NCBI GenBank assembly: GCA_013399115.1 | Contig: VXAA01000967.1 | Span: 243,611 to 307,610, forward strand | DNA length: 64,000 nucleotides | From: Anseranas semipalmata | Lineage: Eukaryota; Chordata; Aves; Anseriformes; Anseranatidae | Direction: 5' to 3' | Shown: positions 34,801 to 45,209 of the stretch, in pieces | Numbering within the stretch: position 1 is the stretch's first letter | Layout: each line of letters starts with the position of its first letter | The notes under the pieces: model-generated | Seen by the model: only the letters and a program-made list of their open reading frames with translations | Databases searched by the model: none | Told to the model about the DNA's origin: nothing | Program-made: the position numbers and the translations under genes

Positions 34801-36225
34801 CAGGAAAGCTTTGACCAGCTTTCATTAATCGTGCGGGTGAGGAAGGGAGTGTGTTCGCTTCTTTCTGGCAAGGGTCAAATCCCAAATTAAGCTTCGAGTC
34901 TTTGTAATGTCACACTTCTTTATGCTGTCTTGGTGACAAACGGTCCAGATTCACAACATCTTACCTAGACATTTGCATCTTCTTCCGTTTCTCCACCTGC
35001 CCACAGGCTGGGATGTTGTTCTCATCGCTTCCCCAAGAAACTGCTCCGTGTTCCAGACACACTGCAGCTTTCTCTCCTCCCGTAGCAATTATTTTTGGAG
35101 ATCCTAAAATACTTTGGCTTTGTGTTCAGGTGTTACTGAGGTGGACATGTTAGACTTTTTGAAGTTTTTATTCGCCCAATGTTTTTCTGTTCATATGACA
35201 TCTCACAGTCAGTGCTGGAACCAAGCTACCTCCTTCTTAGGAGAACACGCCTCCTGGCGTCACCAGAGGTTGTCTAAAAAACTTTTAACCTGCAAGTAAG
35301 TCAAAACTTTCTCTCTTAAATGGTTGGTTGATTTATGCTTGCCTGAACACACACACATAGTGTCTATGTGTGTTACATAGGTATGTGTTACATAGGTAAG
35401 TTTTCTTTGTGGTCAGAATGAAGCAACCGCTGAAGTTCTTCTGTTGACTTACGGTATCAAATGAGGTTCCCCTACTGAGCGGAAGTAATAGGTTTGCACA
35501 GAAAACCAGCCTTTTCTTATAGACAGCCTGGAAATTTTGGTGCGTGCAATCATACAGTGACTATGGGTCCTTGAAAGTCAGCGACTGAAATCTGACCGTG
35601 CTGACAAGCTCTGCAGAGTGGAAGGAAGAAGGTCAGTTCCCTAAGCCCCTCTGAAACTGGCTTTTATCTGGTTTACTCACCATATACTGTGCTCAGTGTA
35701 ACATTAAAAAATAAAAATAAAAAGGTGCTAGCAGGATTGTAGGTGGTTTTCAACTCCAATCTTTGTAAACAATCTCTAATTTCTTCTTTAAAAGTATGCA
35801 TCAAATTCTGTATTTGGGCAAAAAGTCGCCCTAAGTGGAGCAATTGCTTCTACACTTATGTACATGCTAGATGTATAGCTATATATCACTTAAACTTAAT
35901 GTCATGCAAGGATGAATTCTAGATGTTATGATTATCACCTTTTTCATAGGTAATATATATTTTTCTTATGTTATTTTAAAATAAAAGGAATGGTTTTTAT
36001 GAGTCATACTAATTTTATTATTAGCAGTACGAAGCAAAGTGTCAAAGGCAAAATGGGATGGAAAAGAAATAAAATTAAAAAAAAAAAAAAGAATTTTGAG
36101 CCAGGGCTTGAATCTGTTTTATTTTTAGCACTTTTTCAAGTTACTATTCATAACTGCCAGAAACTGACAAGCAGGAGAAGCACAGTGTGAATCAAGATGT
36201 TCAGTAGTCATCTGTTCACATTTTT
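34801..36225. other. Unique AT-leaning DNA
   Basis: No gene recognised. AT-rich at 35690-36110. The 15-bp duplication at 35369-35398 is listed separately. Confidence 0.45.
35369..35398. repeat. 15-bp perfect tandem duplication
   Basis: Unit TGTGTTACATAGGTA occurs at 35369-35383 and 35384-35398 with no mismatch, just after a short (CA)n tract. Recent slippage is likely. Confidence 0.9.
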
Positions 36226-36249
36226 AATTTGCAAATTTGACATGCAAAT
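36226..36249. promoter_or_regulatory. Palindrome plus POU octamer
   Basis: AATTTGCAAATT (36226-36237) is a perfect 12-bp palindrome made of two overlapping octamer-like halves. A perfect octamer ATGCAAAT follows at 36242-36249. Closely spaced octamer-type sites are typical of POU-dimer elements; function here is inference. Confidence 0.3.
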
Positions 36250-36784
36250 AGTTCTTTCGCTGCTGGTGTTGACGTTGCTGGATGGTGTCCCCACCCTTAC
36301 TGGTGCACTAATGGTCATCTGTATGGGGGCTTTGGTCGAAACTTAACTGGTGGCTTTCCGTATGTTAAATGCCATTAAATGACATGATTTAAAAAATAAA
36401 AATCATGGTAAGAAATAAAATACAGAAAAAATCTAAGATCTTACATTCATGGGCTTTGTAATATATTGTTGCTGATCCAAAATAACAGTTGAAAAAAGAG
36501 AAGTATGTGATCTGGTAAGCTGAGCTTTGTGTTCCGGAATTGGGAACTTTGTGTTTGCTCTCCAAGGACGTGGAGGTTTCTGTGAAGATCTCCCCAGAAC
36601 AGCAGAGGCATGTTTTTCCCCAGCAGCTTTTGGCTATTGCTGTTTGCTGGCCAGCTGTGCTTCTGAAGTGATCACTTGCTATTTCTCTTCACTAAAAATG
36701 ATCCAAGCTAGTAAAGACATTGAGAGAAAATATTTTTCAAGACTAGTTTTGGAGGAGGAAGAATTCCTTTCCTTTCTCCCGTGG
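36250..36784. other. Unique AT-leaning DNA
   Basis: AT-rich around 36360-36440. Nothing recognised. Confidence 0.4.
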
Positions 36785-36965
36785 CAGGCAGCGCGTTGCA
36801 GTGGGACCAGGTCTGGAGACCGCAACAGTTGGTGCTGCAGCTCCGGCGCCCGTGCTGCGCGCTGGGGGTCTGCTCTGGCCCGTAGGCGAGCGTCCCGACG
36901 CAGCTGGAGCACGGTAGGTGTGCGTCCTGCTCAGTTCCATGCAGAGGACGTCCAGTCTATGAGCC
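36785..36965. other. CpG-rich islet
   Basis: About 180 bp of GC-rich sequence with many CpGs, flanked by AT-leaning DNA. The plus frame of 153 codons (36527-36988) enters from the AT-rich side but shows no known motif. Confidence 0.45.
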
Positions 36966-37554
36966 GTGGGGATTGCTCTTCGGTGTAAGCCAAAGCATGG
37001 GAGCGGGAACAACAGCGAGATGTCAAGAGGGCACTCCTGTCGGAGCTCGAATGAAACGTAGACGTATCCCACGTTGGCCACGCCTCACATCCAGGGAGGC
37101 GAGGAAGCGGGGGAAGAAACCTCTGCCTTTTATTTCTTAATGCCTTTCTCTGCTGCAGGACTTAAACAAGTACCATGATGTTTATAATATCCATTTGACC
37201 TAATTATTTAATGGACTGTTTCATAAAGGAGTAGGCTGGCCCAGACTCTAGTATAGCGAGCTGCAGAAAATCGGTTGGTGTTCAGGAAGGAACACAAGGA
37301 GCGAGGGCACCAGTTGTAGCATAGTGCAGTATTTATAAATTCTGTCCCTTTACAACATACTGCTTTTATCTGCTGTTATACCTTGCTGGCTTGCCAGTTG
37401 GGGAGGGAAGGGAAAAGAAAGGAAGAGAACAGGCATTTTCCCTGAAAAAGATATGTTTGGTGACTTTGGCAGGAATTGGGCACACTAGAAGCTAATGGAA
37501 GGGTCAGAGGCTTTTACTTACCAAGCCTTCTGCGAGCGCTGGCCCTGTTACTTC
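36966..37554. other. Unique DNA, no gene recognised
   Basis: AT-leaning with a purine-rich stretch near 37395-37430; nothing recognised. Confidence 0.4.
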
Positions 37555-37910
37555 CTGGCCTTGCAGCTAGCAGCTTCTCGGCGCGGCGTGCTGAAATCTC
37601 AGCCTGTGGAAGGTCGTAAGGAATGAATCGCTGCCAGCACTAGCGGGCAGCCTGCGGCCCAGTGCGCAGCCCTCTGCCAGCGTTTCTTTTTAGCCCCAGG
37701 ACAGGGCGCTGCAGGGCTGACGCCGGTGTTAGGGGTGACCGAAGTGCTGGCTGCGCCGCGCTAGGCGAGCTGGTGGAGGGGCCGGAGGAGGCTTGGCTGG
37801 GCGCTGCGGCGGGGCGTGTGCGTGCGGTGCCTCGCCCTGCGGAGCAGCGCTGGGGTGCAGAGGCCGTGGGGCTGGGTGTGGAGGTGGGGGTGCTGCTCGA
37901 GCTTTAAACG
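37555..37910. other. CpG-rich islet
   Basis: About 350 bp of GC-rich sequence, G-skewed on the plus strand from 37770 to 37900, with dense CpGs. The switch to AT-leaning DNA at about 37910 is abrupt. No coding evidence. Confidence 0.5.
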
Positions 37911-39249
37911 GGTTTGAGACATTCCTTCTGTCCGGCTTTTTTATCCCCTGTGGAACTGAGGCAGTAATGAGACATCCTAACATGCTTTAGTGCTCTCATG
38001 TGAATGTGCTTGGTTATAATGGGTCAAAAATGCAGAAGTCCCAAGAGGAGTTTTCAAGATAATCAGCATAAGAAAGACCAGGAACAAAAAAGTTCACTTG
38101 AATGGGGCCACTATTTTCTGGTTTCCCATCACAAGCTTCTGTGATGTGCCTGCCTAGCCCAGAGAGTGCAAATCTGAAGATCTCTCATGATTGTGCAGTC
38201 AAGCACTTTATTTCAGCATTATCCCTGTCCGTGCCACTGCCAAAGAAGGAGTAGACAAGTTGCCATGCAGAACAGAGAGAGATGGGTTAAAAATTGACAG
38301 TTACACCAGAAGAGAAATCTGAATAATTTCCTGGAAGAGCAAAGATACAGAAGGAGGAGAGGCATAACCAGGAGAAAGAATGGAGTGGAGATGGATTATT
38401 ATGTGTAAGGAGAGAACGTGAATGTCCTGGGAGGTTGGAACAAGAGAATGAAAGAAGATGCAAGAAAAAAGTAAGGTGAACTGAGAGTTCATGAATTCAG
38501 GTTGATTGCTTGGGTTTAGTGCTAGCTTGAGTAAATGCCCCGTGGCTAACAGGTCGTGTCGGCAATCGCACTGCAGAGCAGAGGTTCAGCCAGTGCCTCT
38601 GAAGCTAACTGGCTTGGCGCTCTTGGGACGAAAAAGCAACATGGGAAAACTTGTCTGTTGCCTGAAACTAGCAAGATTCTTTTTGTTTGTTTTAGGCTCT
38701 TTATCTGAAAGAGAAACAGCTTCCACTTTTTGTCACAGATGAGCTGAAGTAGTGGGGAAATGGTTCTGTTGCCTCATCGTCTTCCTAAAGGGATGTTATT
38801 CCAAAAGCCTCAGCAGCTGACTTGGGAAAGAAACAGGAAAACATTACGTATTCCATTTCATAGCTATGCTCAAATTTTACTGGAGTTTTTAAAACTAATA
38901 TTTTCCTCTGTCCATCAAGTTAGCATTAAAACTTTGACAACAGCTATTGATTCGCTTAGAAATAACAATTAGATTTTAAAATCTGATAGTCCCTTACCAA
39001 ATCAATTTATTTTCTTCATACAAAGTACCTAAAATAATCATAAGGGTTGCTGCTGTTTCACAGAACGAATGAATTTGATTTTAAAGCGTGCATTGGCTAC
39101 AGCTTATGCCCCTTAATTTAGAAGAACACTGAAATGTGGAAACTGGGTGGAGACGCAGCGTTCCCCTGTCTGCATTCACTTTTTTGATGGGGACTGATTT
39201 CTAAAAACATTTTCAGGTTTAAACATATGTGGGGATGGGCCCATACTGA
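37911..39249. other. Unique AT-leaning DNA
   Basis: Nothing recognised apart from a purine-rich stretch at 38330-38480. Confidence 0.45.
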
Positions 39250-39289
39250 TTTTTTTTTTTTTTTTTTTTCCAGCCAGTAAAAAAAAAAA
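39250..39289. repeat. T20 run facing an A11 run
   Basis: Twenty T (39250-39269) and eleven A (39279-39289) are separated by CCAGCCAGT. The two runs can pair into an A/T-only hairpin with a 9-nt loop. It may be chance juxtaposition of two slippage-prone runs. Confidence 0.85.
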
Positions 39290-39384
39290 TCTGCTTCTTT
39301 TGGGAAGGAATATTGATATTTTAGTCTGAAGTTACATTTATTTCTTCAAAAATAGCTGATGGTCTTGATCTTGTGAAGGCCTAA
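39290..39384. other. Unique DNA
   Basis: Short AT-leaning stretch before an ancient repeat; nothing recognised. Confidence 0.3.
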
Positions 39385-39500
39385 ACCATCAAGGCTGCCT
39401 CGCCCTGATCAGTCGCTCTTGTATCCCCATAATGTCCAGAGGCTTCAGCTGAGATCAAGATCCTGGTACACTGTGCCCTGCATGAACTTAGAAATCAAGG
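39385..39500 (+). mobile_element. Ancient amniote dispersed repeat relic
   Basis: The stretch around 39430-39490 (CCAGAGGCTTCAGCTGAGAT, then CAAGATCCTGGTACACTGTG) resembles the amniote repeat text of the form AGAGGCCYCARCTGAGATC followed by AGGGCCCCATTGTGCTAGG, common in turtle and crocodile genomes. Similarity is recalled from memory and is well below that of the CR1 copies, so the insertion would predate birds. The exact family (an old CR1/L3-type or SINE-like tail) is not decided here. Confidence 0.35.
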
Positions 39501-41995
39501 CTGTCAGCCCATCTGCATGTGCCGTCTGAAAGATACCTTAAAAAAAACTGCTATTTTATTTGTAGTTCAGATGACCGATAAAATCGGAGGAGAATCGATC
39601 CATTGCAGTCCTGCTGGATGTTCATCCGCTTGTAGCTGTTTCCTAATTAACGTGCACGGACGCTTTCATCTTTGTTACTTAGTCCCAGTAGAACGGGGCA
39701 GAGCAGATGCTTCCAAAAGTCAGATGGTCAGGATCACTCACTGCAAAGCTAGCAAACGGAGCAGAGCAGGACTTAAAACTACAGCCTGCTGGGTTATCCC
39801 CTGAGCACGGGTCCGTTCGCTGTTCTGGAAGGCGGCCCTTTCCCTGGGATGTCCTGCCAAGCGCTGCGCTGAGGTAGGCGTATTGTTGGGCAGTGCCATC
39901 TGTCTGTCCAGCGCCGTCCGCCTGCAGATCTTCTGCTCTTTCAGAGCCTGAAGATTCTTGTCACTGTCAGTTTTGTGACGGGTTCTGGAACGTAGTCACC
40001 AAGTTCATTTTGCATAGCAGGCTGCGTTTCAGGTACAGAAGTGTTCGTCTTGGATGAAATGTTCCCGAGTGCCTGCTTCTCATATCCTCACCAAACTGAG
40101 CTACGTGTTGTATAATGTTTGCAGGTAGCTAAGTGGCTAAGTAGCTGAAAAATGTTGTTCTTTAAATTGCTTTTTCTTCTTCTTGGAATTAAATTGAATG
40201 ACTACTAGAACTCCTTTATATGTAAGCCAGAGGTATGGCTGTGCTGTCACAGTAGATGGGAGGATTACTGACTCATGCTAATAGCATGGCTGGAATATGC
40301 TGTTTGGAAGACTGTGAATACCCAAGAAGAACTCGAAATGATGTGAAGTTAATGCTCTGTCCTGGCATTCCTCAGGCTGTTCGGATCACGTACTGATGTT
40401 ACGCCTGCCTTCAGCAGACACGTCAGGTTTGGCTGCACTGGCAGGGTAGGACAGAACTCACTGCAGTTTAAAAGCTCTTTGAGTCTCGGCTTTCCCAGCT
40501 GCAGTGTGCCGCTGGAGTGAGCGCTTTTTATCACGTCTGTTCACCAACGCGCGTGGTTTTTGTTTGAGATCTGGAGGGGTTAACGCACAGGGATAGAGGT
40601 GATACAGTCATCAGTGCCATTTTGTTGTCAAAAGTGGGGACCTGTTGAAAAGAACAACAACAACAAAAATTAGATGATCCTAAAACAGGGAGTAATTTGT
40701 CAAAGTTTTTTTTTTTTTTTTTTTCAATAATACAATGTTAAAAATATGGTGTTAATGGTATTTGGAAATTTTTTTAACCCATCAACTGCAACGATACCAT
40801 CTTATATAAGTAAGGAAATGAAGAAAAAAAAGGGGGGTGTTTATATATGAAATTAATGAAAAAACAGTGAATATCAATCCTGTTTATTACAAACTGTATA
40901 TAATAAGTGAAGCTGTGGAAGTTTAAACAAACATTGTCTGCCGTATTAGGGCTGTGTCTTCCATCACCTGCACTTGTTCTAATGGCTAAGGAAACTGGAA
41001 CAAAAATGTTTTCTCATCTGTTTAAGAATTTTGATCATACCCAATGTATATATTATACAGCAGGTTATGAGTATGTCTCCTGTTCCATATTTTTCTTCAA
41101 AAGACAAACCAAAAGAGTTACTAATATTTAGAATCAAGCAGAGTATGTAAAAGGAGTTAGAATATCTGTAAATATGTAACGTGGAAGGACCTGAATAGGG
41201 ACTTTCTTTCTAAACTGACAATTCCGTTGTCTGGTTAGCTTTCTGCGGGGGACTGGCAGTGACAACTCAAAAGCTTCTGTTTCTTACTCTCCTTCTATTT
41301 TGCTCTCGGATGATCTCTGCTTATCTGTTCGCGAGTAGATACAGTAATAGGTATTTCACAGAATTATAAGACTAGTACTTCCAAAGTATTTCCAGATCTT
41401 TGAATTAAAGGCACAAGAAGTGCTGTTACTACTATCAGTGATCTTACAGCAAGTCTGCTGGTTTCAGTTTTATTAATTTTCCATTAACTGTGTCGATGAA
41501 AACCTAGTTACTGCCTTTTGCTTATACTCTGTTGACAGCAGGTGGAGTGTGGAGGAGGGAACGAAGTCCTGCAGAGCTGCAAGAAGGTTTGCCCCAGCAG
41601 ACTGCCTGGTCAGTAATCAGCCGAGTCTGCAGGAGTTCCATGTAACCTCTGGGAAACGGCTGGCTGTGGTCACCAGTGTGCCGCGCACAGGGCTATAACC
41701 AAGGGCTTATGTGAGATCTCTGAACATACAGCCCCCTCTTCTTTTTCTCGTAGACAAAGCAACATAAAATTATGATTAAAGATCTCTAGTAATGCAAGAA
41801 TGGCAACAAATTATCGGCTGAGTCAGGTAATTGCTTTCTGACAAAGTCTCATGGATGTGTGGTTCTCCTCCGAGGCCTTGGGACTGACCGTCCTTGTCTG
41901 CAGCGGTAAGTTCTTCCCTTAGTTCCACTTGTCTGCGGTGATTCCCCTTGCCTGGCGTGACTGCTCGGTGTTTAAGACACAGCCAGGCGAGCTGG
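39501..41995. other. Unique AT-leaning DNA
   Basis: Contains a T19 run (40706-40724) preceded by a short (CAA)n tract near 40653-40665, and an AT-rich block at 40730-40910. No exon or repeat family is recognised. Confidence 0.45.
40706..40724 (+). repeat. T19 homopolymer run
   Basis: Nineteen T in a row. No retrocopy is recognisable on the minus strand side. Confidence 0.9.
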
Positions 41996-42140
41996 CTGTA
42001 GCGAGCGCTCTGATCCACCTGCCTCCTGGGCAGTGCTGTCGGAGGGCTTCAGCCTGCCTGCTGTGCCGCGAGGGGCTCGGGGACCCCTGCCTGGCGGTGC
42101 ACGCTGCCTCCCACGGCCGCTCGGCACTTCAGCACGTGCC
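41996..42140. other. CpG-rich islet
   Basis: Short GC-rich block with about 15 CpGs; a smaller CpG cluster follows at 42520-42590. The plus frame of 109 codons (41929-42258) shows no known motif. Confidence 0.45.
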
Positions 42141-43282
42141 GGGTTCCAGGCTTCCTGTTATGTTCCCCTTCAGGCATCTGCCATCCCCACCCACCCTGCC
42201 TTCGGTTTCTAACCATGCAGGCTTTCTGCTTTTCAGTTTTCCACTGAATCAAGTGTAAAGATGCGACAACCTGGCATTTTTTCTTGGTACTCTGTAACTG
42301 AACGGGGCAAAATACGGATCAGGGACTGGCTTCTCTTGTTTTGTGGTAGCCTCTCTATCGTTTTGGCACCATTTTCCACCAGTGCATTAGATTGTCGATT
42401 GCCTCTTAGCTACTGACTGTTAGCTGTTGTAGATGCGACTGACTGTTCACTTCCTTCATCATCTGAATTTAATTACAATTAAAAACCAACCAATAAAATG
42501 CAACCTGGATTTCCGTACAGTGCGTCTGGCTCTGCGTGGCCACGCTCCAGTGCTCGCTCTGGCACACCAGCACGCCGTGTAAGTAACGCTCGTGTCACCC
42601 TCAGGTAGCACGTTTCTGTTCTGCGTTTGGTTGTCTCTCTCGGTGACCAGTTAGATAAGTAACTGGAACGGAAGGAAAATGCTTTTCACAGTGTTTGTAT
42701 TTGCTCTGCTTGGCTCTTCAAATTCCTATTTACACACCAAATTCTGATTCCCAAGTGATTCCAGAACTTTTCTGCCTCAGTAGGAAAGATGTCCCTGAGG
42801 TATAACGAGTAAGGAAATGCAGATGACATGAAATGCTGTAAGGGCTGCAAAAGCCATGCCAGGCTGAGCTGAAGCCTGGGATAGGGGGTGCAGACTTCAG
42901 GCCCCGCTCGGAGTATTAGTTAGGCGTTTTCAAGAGGAGAGTTTCCATATGAGCTTGGTGGGGTTTTCGTTTGTTTTTTTGAAGATAGAGGTCATATTGG
43001 TTTTGTTAACACGTGTGTGTGAGTAATGTGCTGCTTAGATGTTTGTATTAGTTGGAGTCAGACGTTGTCTTTAGATGTGTGGGTAGTGCCGTCGTATGAA
43101 GTAGAAAAGAAGTTAGTACTCTGCACATGCTCGTTGTAACGTTGCTGGGAGGAGGGAAGTGAGCTAAGAGATTGTGAAGAAATACCAATGTTTATACAGT
43201 TGGATTCTTTTTTTGTTTTTTTAACCAAGTAAGCGATTTTGGTGAGCTTGAATGAACAGTTTTCCTTGATTTCTCAACTCAG
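42141..43282. other. Unique DNA, no gene recognised
   Basis: AT-leaning with a T-rich tract near 43207-43223; nothing recognised before the exon-like frame. Confidence 0.4.
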
Positions 43283-43661
43283 AGGAAGGCAGCCAGGCTT
43301 CGGAAGAGGAGAGCACTCTCAGTGAAAAGTTGCTGACAGTTCAACAGAGAGAAGTCTGTGGCTGCAACACTCACAAGAGCACAAATAGTTGCATTTGTCG
43401 TTTTGATAATAGAAGCAGTATTGTCAAAAATATCGATGGTGGGAAAGCTCTTGTGAGTGCTATCAATAGGAAACCTTCTGAGGGAAGATTGCAGGCTTTG
43501 GCTGGAGCCTGGAGTGGAAAATATTTGTTTTCATTACAGTCCAACGCTTGTAAGAAACCCAGAATTTTCATTAGGGACAGTGAAAATGGCAACAATCTAG
43601 TGTTTGGAAAGCAACACTCATAGCCGTGTCATTTCATTTCCAAACACTGCTCTGTATTAAA
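43283..43661 (+). other. Exon-like frame with poly(A) signal and hairpins
   Basis: A pyrimidine-rich tract ends in ACTCAG at 43282. From 43283 a plus frame is open for about 113 codons to a TAG at 43621-43623. It begins acidic (GSQASEEEST), then has CGCNTHKSTNSCICRF and a basic C-terminal third. ATTAAA, a common poly(A)-signal variant, follows at 43656-43661. Two perfect inverted repeats lie in the same stretch: 43368-43380 with 43446-43458, and 43600-43611 with 43637-43648. I know no matching protein family. It could be a terminal exon of an unknown gene or lncRNA; frames of this length also occur by chance. Confidence 0.2.
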
Positions 43662-44029
43662 GCCACCGTTGTTCGTTTACCTTCCTAAGGTGGTCCGTGA
43701 GGCGTCTTGTAACTTCTGTTGTGCGACAGGAAAAACTGCTGTCTGCGTTACCAAACGCAGGGGAGGAGAGGAGGCCGTGCCCCGTGGGGTGTCACTGGAG
43801 GGGCACCAGCATCGGCTGCGGCAGCGTGGCTGCGGGCGGGCCACGGAGGCTGGGTTTTGAGATAATACAGAAGTAAGGTTCAGTGTCAAAAGTTGTCATT
43901 CTTGCTGCCTAGAAAAATCATCCTGAAGAAATGTCATTCTGCACTTGTAAATGTAAGTGCTGATAGCTGAGAACGGTGTCAGGACGAAAACCCTGAAATA
44001 ATTTGTAGCATGTACGTGGCATCTTCCCC
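43662..44029. other. Unique DNA, no gene recognised
   Basis: Mixed composition with a CpG cluster at 43770-43850; nothing recognised. Confidence 0.4.
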
Positions 44030-44290
44030 GTGAGCAGAGCCTGCTCCACGCGCCTGCCTGGCTCTCTGCGGCGTGACCGGGCGGCCCCAGATCTCATCTG
44101 CTGTTCCGCTGGTGCTGTGCCGCAGCCGGTGAGAAGGGAGCGCTGCAGCGGGCTGCGCGACGCCGGCCGCTTGCTCGGTGGTCCCGGGCCGCACCGCGGG
44201 CCTGCTGCCACGGCCCTGCCCCGGCGCTGGCAGGGGGCTCTGCCTCTGCCTGCCCTTCAGGAGATCCCAGCCTTATCCACGTGATGGAAT
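44030..44290. other. CpG-rich islet
   Basis: GC-rich and CpG-dense, especially 44130-44235. It lies between two convergent exon-like frames. Open frames on both strands are compositional. Confidence 0.5.
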
Positions 44291-44765
44291 TGCCAACAGC
44301 TCTATCCTTGCGTTTTTGACACGAGCTACGGCTGGCCTGTGCTATGTTTTGTTGCTTGCTTTGAGCAGATGGGGAAGACTGAAGGACTGCTCACGATGCA
44401 CGCGTTCTGTGCCCCTTCTCGCTCTGCTTTCGGAAGTAGCTTGGAAAGCCCCCGAGAGAGGTTATTACTTTAAGCACTGGTGGGTTAAACATGGGAAGTA
44501 ATGTTGGGACATGACAAGGGTCTGTGTATTGTTGTACTTTGCCGTAGCATCCCTGCCAGCTCATACCAAGCGGAGTTTCAGCAGAGGGGTCTCTCCCTTC
44601 CTGTGCTATGTCCAACACAGTGGGTAGTCCATGGCAGGCTATATAGGATTCCTTACATAGGCACGTAACAAATCCTTAGTAGTCACAATTACGTATGGAA
44701 TAATGGCCTGTGACCGGCAATAAAAAAGGAAATACACAATGAATTGGCAAGCTATTATTAGTTTG
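44291..44765. other. Unique DNA, no gene recognised
   Basis: AT-leaning. A plus-strand AATAAA lies at 44722-44727, without a recognised upstream exon. Confidence 0.4.
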
Positions 44766-45206
44766 TTTATTGAAAACATTCATTGACATGTGAATGTTTG
44801 TAAAATGTTTAAAACATACAAGAAATAGGAAAGTAGTTCACCAGAATTCGTTCAGCAGAAATATGCCCATCATGGACTTCTGGATAGCAAACTGATAGGT
44901 GTCGCTTTTGTACAAAAGTCGAGGAGGATGCCCTGAAAAGCATATATGTATTCTCCATGTTTTGTGACAGTTCTCAAGTTGGAGCTGGATGTCTTTGGTA
45001 CAGGAGGTGCGCTGCATTAAACTCTCATAGGAACTATTTGAAACGCGGTGCTTTTTGTTCTGTCTGGGTTTGAAATCCAAATAGGTTACAACAGAAAGCT
45101 CTCGATAAATACAGTGTTTCCACAGTGTTACAGTGCGGAAGGGTACCTTACATTTTGAATGGATGTGCTTGAAGTTGAGCCACCTGAATTTGTGGTGGTC
45201 CACTTG
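44766..45206 (-). other. Exon-like minus frame with AATAAA close behind
   Basis: On the minus strand a frame is open from a TAA at 45207-45209 to a stop at about 44838, some 122 codons at ordinary base composition. It is rich in His, Lys, Cys and aromatic residues, for example KHIHSKCKVPFRTVTLWKH and LENCHKTWRIHICFSGHPP. There is no ATG near its start; the first start-type codon is GTG. The only upstream acceptor-like AG (45204-45203) has a weak pyrimidine tract. AATAAA follows at 44771-44766, about 65 nt after the stop, with GT/T-rich sequence beyond it. I recognise no family. Confidence 0.17.
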
Positions 45207-45209
45207 TTA

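Noticed and set aside
34109..34885. 258-codon minus-strand open frame, the longest in the window
   Set aside because: Lies in the strongest CpG island where stops are rare; other strands and registers are open too; Pro/Arg/Ala-rich low-complexity product with no known domain.
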